The notes under the pieces are model-generated. The model saw nothing but the letters and a program-made list of their open reading frames with translations, had not been told where the DNA came from and did no database searches. From contig CM125795.1 in assembly GCA_052171275.1 (NCBI GenBank), positions 310,001 to 374,000 of the forward strand: a stretch of 64,000 nt of DNA, written 5' to 3'. Positions 56,618 through 64,000 of the stretch are shown one piece after another. Both the position numbers and the translations under genes were made by a program. The stretch's first letter is position 1; each line of letters begins with the position of its first letter. The stretch comes from Arsenophonus sp052171275 (GTDB lineage Bacteria > Pseudomonadota > Gammaproteobacteria > Enterobacterales > Enterobacteriaceae).

Positions 56618-59600
56618 CATTTCCAATGAAATTAGTTTTTTAATAAGAAAAAAGTAGTTTTATATTATATATTTATATATTTTTCTAATATTTAATATAT
56701 ATTTAATATATTATTAATATTATATATTAGATTTTAAAATACATAAAATATATATAATATTTATTATTAAAATAATTAGATTATTTTTATATAAAATATT
56801 TTTTTAAAATTAAAAAGGATTAATAATTTATAGTTACAATTATATAATTATATTTTATGAAATATAAAAGTCATAGTATAAATAATTAAATATTAAATTT
56901 AATTTATTATTTTAATATATAAAATAACATTAATTATATAGTTAAAATAAATATAAATATTAATATTTTTAATTATTATTTATAACTTAATTATTTTAAA
57001 ATATTAATTTGAGTTATTTAATTAAAGATCTTATAAAATATTGCTATTATTAAAATAATTAATAAACAAATAAATAATATCAATTAAACAAAGAAACTAA
57101 AAGTTAATAATGATTAGTGATGTTTTTAAACATAATCTCTATTATTTATATTTAAATATTTTATATTAATTTTAATTTTAATATATATATTTTAATATAG
57201 ATTATTTATAAATATATTTTAAAAAATGATTAAAAGAAAGATATAAAATAGATAAAATATTTAAATTGATAATTTTATATCATACTAAAATATTTAATTC
57301 AATAATTAATATTAAAATTTAAAATAATAGCATATTAATAAAAATAAGATTTTTTTAATAATTTTTTAAATAAAATATGTATTTTTATTTAAAAAATTAA
57401 TTTTATAATTAATTTTATTTTTTTGATTAAAATTAGTTATTTATTTAAATATATTAATTAATAATCTTTATATTTTACTTTATTGATAAAACTTATTTTT
57501 TTAAGAAAAATAAAATAAATATATTCTAATAATTGTTGTCTTAAAAATAAGAAGATCATATAAACATATTATTTATTATTAACATAATAAATGTGATTTT
57601 ATCGATTAAAACATTCAAATTTTTATTTTTATTTTAAAAAAATTTTATTTTTTAAATAGATAATTAGTTTTTTCTAAATAATATAGTTATATTATTCAAT
57701 TTATTTAATAAGATTATTAAATCTAATTTTATTAACACTACTTTTAATTTTTATAAATTAAATAACTATTTATTTAATTCCTGTAATATTAATATATATT
57801 TTATTTTAATTTATTATTATTAATAATATAATTGAATAATAATTTATTCGTTAGTAGTAAAGTAATTTATAATTATTAATTGATATCATTATTTTTTAAT
57901 GAATAACTAATAAATCTTTAATAGTTAATTTTTAAATAATATTAAACTAAATAGAAATATAAAATTATTAAGTTTATTATTTGTAAATCAAGTAATAAAT
58001 TTTTTTTATATATATTGACGAATAATTTTATAGTTTAAGTAATGTTTTATTTAAAAAAATTTTATAAAAGTTCGAATAAATTATTAAGTTTAAAAAAATA
58101 TAATAATAATATTTAATTTTATATTGTTTATATATAAATAAATAATATTAATTATATTAATAATCATTATTATAAAAAAATTAATTATAATTATATAATA
58201 ACAGAGATAATAAATAGATAATTTAAATTTAAATAGATTTATGAAAATGATATTTTTAGTGTCTAAGTAAATATTATCTTATTTAAAATAAAATATTAAA
58301 AATGTCATAAGCCTTGTTTTAAAATAGAACAATATATAATTTAACTAAATGGTATTGTGATATAATTTTAAATTAGTAATGATATATTTATTAGGATTTG
58401 TTAATTTAAAAATAAAATAATATTAAATATTATTAGTTATTTTTTAAATATTTAAAATTAATTTAATATTTAAATATACTATTAAGCTAAGTGGATTAAT
58501 ATAAATTTATTAGTAATAAATTTTTATAATTAAATTTTATTTTAATTAATAAGATTTTATGAAAATTAAAATAAATAAAATAATATAATTGTTAACTAGT
58601 ATTAAATTAATTTAATATTTTTAAAATTAATATTCGAATTTATTTTTTAATTAAATATATTTGCTTATAATTTAATATCTAATCTCTTATTAAGAGAAAA
58701 ATAATTTATTAATTTTAATTAAAGTAAATACTTAGATATATCTATTAATAATTGTTTAAAAATTAATAAATTTTATGAAAAACTCAATTACTATTATTAA
58801 GTATGATAACAATAAATCTATCTAACTCTTTATTTATTTTACATTAAGAGAGAAATTAGGAAGAAAACTAAATTTTATTAAAATTTTTATATAAATTAAA
58901 TGATCAATAAATAAATAAAAAATAATTAAAAATAGTTTTAATCATAATTAATTTATATTTTTATTTTTAAATATAAATATAAATTACATGATATTTTATT
59001 TAATTATATTATAAGATAAGTAAATTTTTAATTTTTAATATTTTATGTTATTATAAAAAATTAATAGAAGTTAATTTTAAAAAATATTAATATTATATTT
59101 ATTAATTTTATGAATTTAATATCAATTAAAATAGAAAATAAACATCTATAATATAAGTAAAATATTTTAAAAAAATAAACAAAAAAATATATTTATTAAA
59201 TCTAACTTTAAAATTAAAAAATTTAAAATAGCTTCTAATTATCTTTTTTATATTTTTAAAACTATTATTATGATAAAGTAATTGGATTTAATAAGTATTA
59301 TATTATTGTAAATAACATATAGTATTGTTATTTTATTATTCCAATTTCTTTATTATTAAATTTTAATAAATTTATAATATAGGCCTTTTAGTTTATAAAA
59401 TATTATTTATATTAAAATTATATTTTTAATAAATTATTATTCAATATAATCTACACTTAAATTAATTTAATTATTTTTATAAAAATATTATTTAGTATTA
59501 ATATAAATTTTTTTATTAAAATTGTTGATTTTAGTCATATAAAAAATGTTTTATATTAAAAAAATTATTTTTTATAAAAAACTTTATTTTTAATAAAAAA

Positions 59601-59712
59601 TCTATATAATTTTATTATATATGAATAAGATATAATTATATATTATTTATAATAAAATATAATGTTGATATTTATTATTAATAAATTAAAAAATTATTAT
59701 TTTATAGAATTT

Positions 59713-59736
59713 AATTACTAAATATATTTAGTAATT
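59713..59736. repeat. 24-bp perfect palindrome
   Basis: AATTACTAAATA followed by its exact reverse complement, in the right-hand desert. Confidence 0.7.
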
Positions 59737-62700
59737 TATTAATTATTTTTAATATAGTATTTGTTTATAACAAAAAATATAATAATATATAAACTAAGTA
59801 ATAAAAATTAAAATAGTATATTGAATATAAAAAATTAAAATTTATTTAATTAAAAATTAACGTTTATATTAAACGTATTTTTATATAAATATTAGTTTTA
59901 TTACATTAATCCGATTTAAATTAAATAATTTTTAATTATTATATATAATATTTTTTTATTTATTAATATTTAATTATTTTTTTTTAAAAAATTGTTTATT
60001 AAAAAATTTTAATAAATATTAAAATTTACTTTTTTATAAAATCTAATAATAAAAGTATTGTTTAAATTGATAAAAACAAAAAATAATTATTAATACATAA
60101 TTAAAATTATTAATTTTATAAAAGTTATTAACGTTAACACTTTTTTTAAAATATTAAATATGTACATAAATAATATTGATTGATATATCAAATTTAAATA
60201 TATTCATATTTTTTAAAAATTAAGATAATAAATTATTGAAAATTAGTTTTTTTAAAAAACTAAAATAGAATTATTAATCATTATAAAAATAATATAGAGT
60301 AATAAAAATATAGAATATTACTAATAACAATTTAATTTATTTAATAATATATACAAAATATATAAAAATTTTAATAAATAAATGATTTAGTTAAAGATTA
60401 AAATAATTTTATTTAATAAAATAAAATTATCATACAATAATATAAAATAATTTATAATTATTATGTTTAACTAGTATTAATAATAAATTTGATAATATAT
60501 TTATTATATTTAATTATTTCTAATTTATTTTATTGTTTTTATTTCTTTTAAATTTATAGAATATGTATATAAATAAAACAATTACTTATTTATTTGATAT
60601 TAAATATTATCCTAATAAGGATTATTACATAATCCAATTAATATTAATAATGTTTATCTATTTAAAATATATTAATAATATATGGTAAAAATATAATTTA
60701 CTGATTTTTAAAATAGTTTTTAGTACAAAATTTTCACTATCTTTAATATTTAATTTTTTATTATATGAACTTATTATAGTTAATGAAAAATATTAATTTT
60801 AAAATTTCTAATAAAATTGTTTTGAATTCTTCATTTATATAAGAAAAAATAAATTTAAAAACAAATTTATTATGTTATAATATATTTTAGATTATATACT
60901 AAATTTATAAATTTAATTTAATTATATTTCATTTTTAATACTATAAAATAGTATTTTATTATAATTAAGTAATTTATTTATTTTATAAAAATTATATAAT
61001 TTAATATTTATGATAAAACATATGATAAATATTATCATACAATATAAATATTTAATATTTTTTTATTAGTTTTTGTGTATAGAAAATATTTTTTAAAAAT
61101 GTATTATTAATTAAATTAACAATATTAATTACGTTATATCTAATGAAATGTATAAAAATTTATTAATAAAATATATTATGTTATTGTAAAATAATTATTT
61201 TCATAATATGAAGTAACTTATATTAATATAAGATATTATCTTTTTTAATTTTATTTTAAAATGAATATTTTTATAAAATTATTTAATTATTTAATATTAA
61301 TAATATTAACTTAATATTTTTATTTAAATAAAAAGTATTATCAATAATAAATGAATAAAAGTTTGTTTTATAGTTAATATGTTTTTTATAATAGTTGATT
61401 ATCGATATAAAAATTTTAAAAAATTTTTTAAAATAAATAAATAATTATTATTTATAATATATCATATATTATTTTTTCATAAATTTTTTGAATTAATAAT
61501 TAAAATAATTAATTTTAATATTAATATAAACTTGATAAAGAATTTTTTTATTTTAATGAATATGAAATCAATAAATTGATTTGTGATATCAAAATATCAC
61601 ATTAATATTAATTTAATTTTTATATTCAAATGAAATAAATATTAATTTTAATAAAAATTAATATTTATTCTAATAAAAAATATCATACTTAATTTAAATT
61701 TTAAAAATAAATATAAGTTAAATTAATTTCTTTTATTAAAGATAAATAATTTTATATAAAATATTTTATATTAATTACTTTTATTATAAAATTTATTTAA
61801 TATTTTATTAGTTTTTTATCTAAAAAAATAAATCTATGCTTAAAATAATATCATAATTAAAATATTAATAATCATTAGTATTATTGAAAATAAAATATAT
61901 TTTAACTTAATATTTTTAGAAATTATTAAAAATTATATTTAAATTAATTTTTTATATATAAAAGTATATTAAATTAATATTATTTAGTTTTTATAATGAA
62001 TTAATTTTTGAAAAAATATTATTTTCTTATATCAAAATAATATTGATAAATCTTTGATTTATAAATAAAATAACATAATAATATTATTTAACATCAATTT
62101 CTATTGATTAAAATATAGTTAATTATTAAATCACTTTATGTATTTTAACATGAGGTATGATATCGTATTTACGATATAAGAGATTAAAAAATTAATATTA
62201 TATTTGAAATTAATTATATATTTCTAATTATTCATATGATTAATAGAAGTAATCATTATTATATAATATAATATAATATAATATTATTATATAATAATAT
62301 TAAAAATAATAAATTATACAATTATATTAATGAAATTATATATAATAATATAAATTATTTAATTTATATAAAATTTATAAAATAATATTATTTATTTTTA
62401 GAAAATCAAATACATTTAAATTATTATAATAGATTTTACAATCTATATTTAAATATATTTAAACTAATTACCATGTAAACAAGCTACATTTTTATTAAAA
62501 ATTTAAATATATCATTAGCCAATAAGAATTAATAAAAAATTTTTTTTAAAAAATAAATAATAAAGATTTTTTATAGAAATTATATTCTATAGGTATTCTA
62601 TTTTATATTTTATAGTTCAAATTTTAAATTATATAAAGTATGAAATAAATTTAAAATAATAAAAATTAATTATTAATGATCCTATTTAAACAAAAGCAAA

Positions 62701-62824
62701 ATATAAATTTTTAATATAATTATTTAAATTTAATAATTTAATATGATATACATAACATATTAAATAATATAAATATGATTTATAATTTATTTATATTTAA
62801 TTAATCTAGATTAACATTTATAGA

Positions 62825-62860
62825 TAATTTAAATGAATATTTAAATATTCATTTAAATTA
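62825..62860. repeat. 36-bp perfect palindrome
   Basis: An 18-base arm TAATTTAAATGAATATTT is followed directly by its exact reverse complement, including G/C positions. No adjacent gene. Confidence 0.82.
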
Positions 62861-64000
62861 AAAGCATTATATAACAATTAATTATAATCATTAAAATATT
62901 AATTATTTTAATATAAATTTATTTTATTTATGAGCATATAACTGTATTAATTAATAAAGTTATATAAATTATTTTTTTAATTTATAAATTCTTTTTATTA
63001 TAAATTTTTTAAAATATTTTATATTTCAAAATATTAATTATTTTAATTATTAAAAATAATATCATCAAATAAATCTGATGATATTTTTTAATTTTAATTA
63101 TTGAAAAACGTATTTATTTAAATTTTACGGTGATTATTAATAAAATTAATCAATTAGCATATAAATAAAAAATATATAATTTTATATATTCAAATTATTT
63201 TTTAACAGAAATTTATTAAGATAGGTAAAATTTGTTAGTATTACTAATTTTTTATGATTATTAATACAATATAAAAAATCTTTTCTTATAATTAAATTAT
63301 AATATTAATTAAATATACTATTTATTATTTTAACTTAATAAAAAATATGAAATATTTTAACTTTAAACAACAATTATAGACCATTTTTATTAAAAGAATA
63401 AATTAATTATATATCCAGTTTATTTTACACTAAGATAATATTAATATCATTTTTAATATTTAATTAAAATATTATTTATAATTCAAATAAAAGAAATTAT
63501 TACTTAAGAGTAAAATTAATTATTTTAATATAGTACTATTCTAATATATTTATAGTAATATATTTAAGTATAATATATTAAATGATAATTTTATAAATTT
63601 TATCATTAGATATATAACTTATAAATTATGTATTTGTCATATAATAACCATATAGATATTAATAAATATTAATTAGTAAAAAGTATCATCTATGAATTTA
63701 ATTGATATACTAAAATTAGTATTTTATGAATAATGAAAATAAAATAATATCTAATATTATTAACTGTTGTATATAATTATAATACATTTTTTATTGTAAT
63801 TAAATTAAGTAAAGAAAATTAAATTTTAGTTCATTTTTTATCTTAATAGTTGAAATAAAATTTATTAATAATTAAAAAATAAACATAGAAAATTTCTATA
63901 AGTTAGTCATATTAATCATGTTATTTATAGTTCTTTAAAATATATAAAAATATCTTAAATCAGAATAATGTATAGAAAAATTACTAACAATGTTTAATAG

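Larger units (their letters stand above)
52588..64000. other. 11.4-kb gene desert at the right edge
   Basis: No frame on either strand contains protein sequence I recognise, and no RNA gene was seen. Composition is even more AT-rich than the other gaps. Structured elements are hairpins or palindromes at 55331-55353, 56562-56617, 59713-59736 and 62825-62860 (listed), a smaller hairpin TGTGATAT-CAAA-ATATCACA at 61582-61601, and a run of TATAA-type 5-base repeats near 62262-62285. It may be older gene-loss DNA, a replication terminus or a structural region. Confidence 0.6.

Noticed and set aside
1..64000. tRNA, rRNA, CRISPR, IS element or prophage
   Set aside because: I looked for T-loop motifs, regularly spaced repeats, transposase-like frames and terminal repeats and saw none. 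A covariance-model scan would be needed to exclude an AT-degenerate tRNA.

Overview
The window looks like a piece of the chromosome of a strictly host-associated gammaproteobacterial (Enterobacterales-type) endosymbiont in the middle of genome decay. The base composition is extremely AT-rich. Only 17 intact or still-open protein genes are visible, covering about 17.8 kb of 64 kb (roughly 28%). All are single-copy core genes whose protein sequences, gene order and signature residues match the Escherichia/Sodalis/Arsenophonus-type ancestor. I see no mobile element, phage, CRISPR array, rRNA or tRNA. The exact lineage cannot be settled from this window.

Layout: pyrI-pyrB (aspartate carbamoyltransferase) and valS with a broken holC upstream (2.1-9.3 kb); lptG-lptF (14.5-16.7 kb); then a block that keeps the ancestral order tpiA, fpr, zapB, (menA fossil), hslU-hslV, (ftsN fossil), priA, rpmE, (metJ fossil), metL (20.8-41.8 kb); typA (44.2-46.0 kb); and gmk-rpoZ-spoT with a decaying trmH downstream (49.1-52.6 kb). 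The last 11.4 kb holds no gene I can recognise.

The most informative result is that parts of the gaps are not featureless. Reading frames on the strand predicted by synteny still contain recognisable, stop-riddled fossils of holC, metJ, menA, the 3' half of spoT, the 3' tail of rpoZ, the start of the homoserine dehydrogenase half of metL and, less surely, trmH and ftsN. Several keep close to the ancestral length, so genes are being erased here mainly by point mutation toward A/T and small frameshifts, with deletion lagging behind.

Two surviving proteins appear functionally remodelled. SpoT is cut to its N-terminal enzymatic half (349 aa). Its hydrolase motif is intact, but the synthetase glutamate (E319 in E. 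coli numbering) is Lys and the nucleotide-stacking Arg236 is Leu, so it is predicted to be a hydrolase-only enzyme without its regulatory half. MetL is reduced to its aspartokinase half. The repressor gene metJ beside it is a fossil and metB is not recognisable, which fits loss of methionine synthesis from this locus while aspartyl phosphate supply for DAP/lysine is kept.

Against this eroded background a near-consensus sigma-32 heat-shock promoter survives upstream of hslVU. The gene-free DNA also carries many long perfect palindromes and hairpins (up to 54 bp), far beyond what random AT-rich sequence should give.
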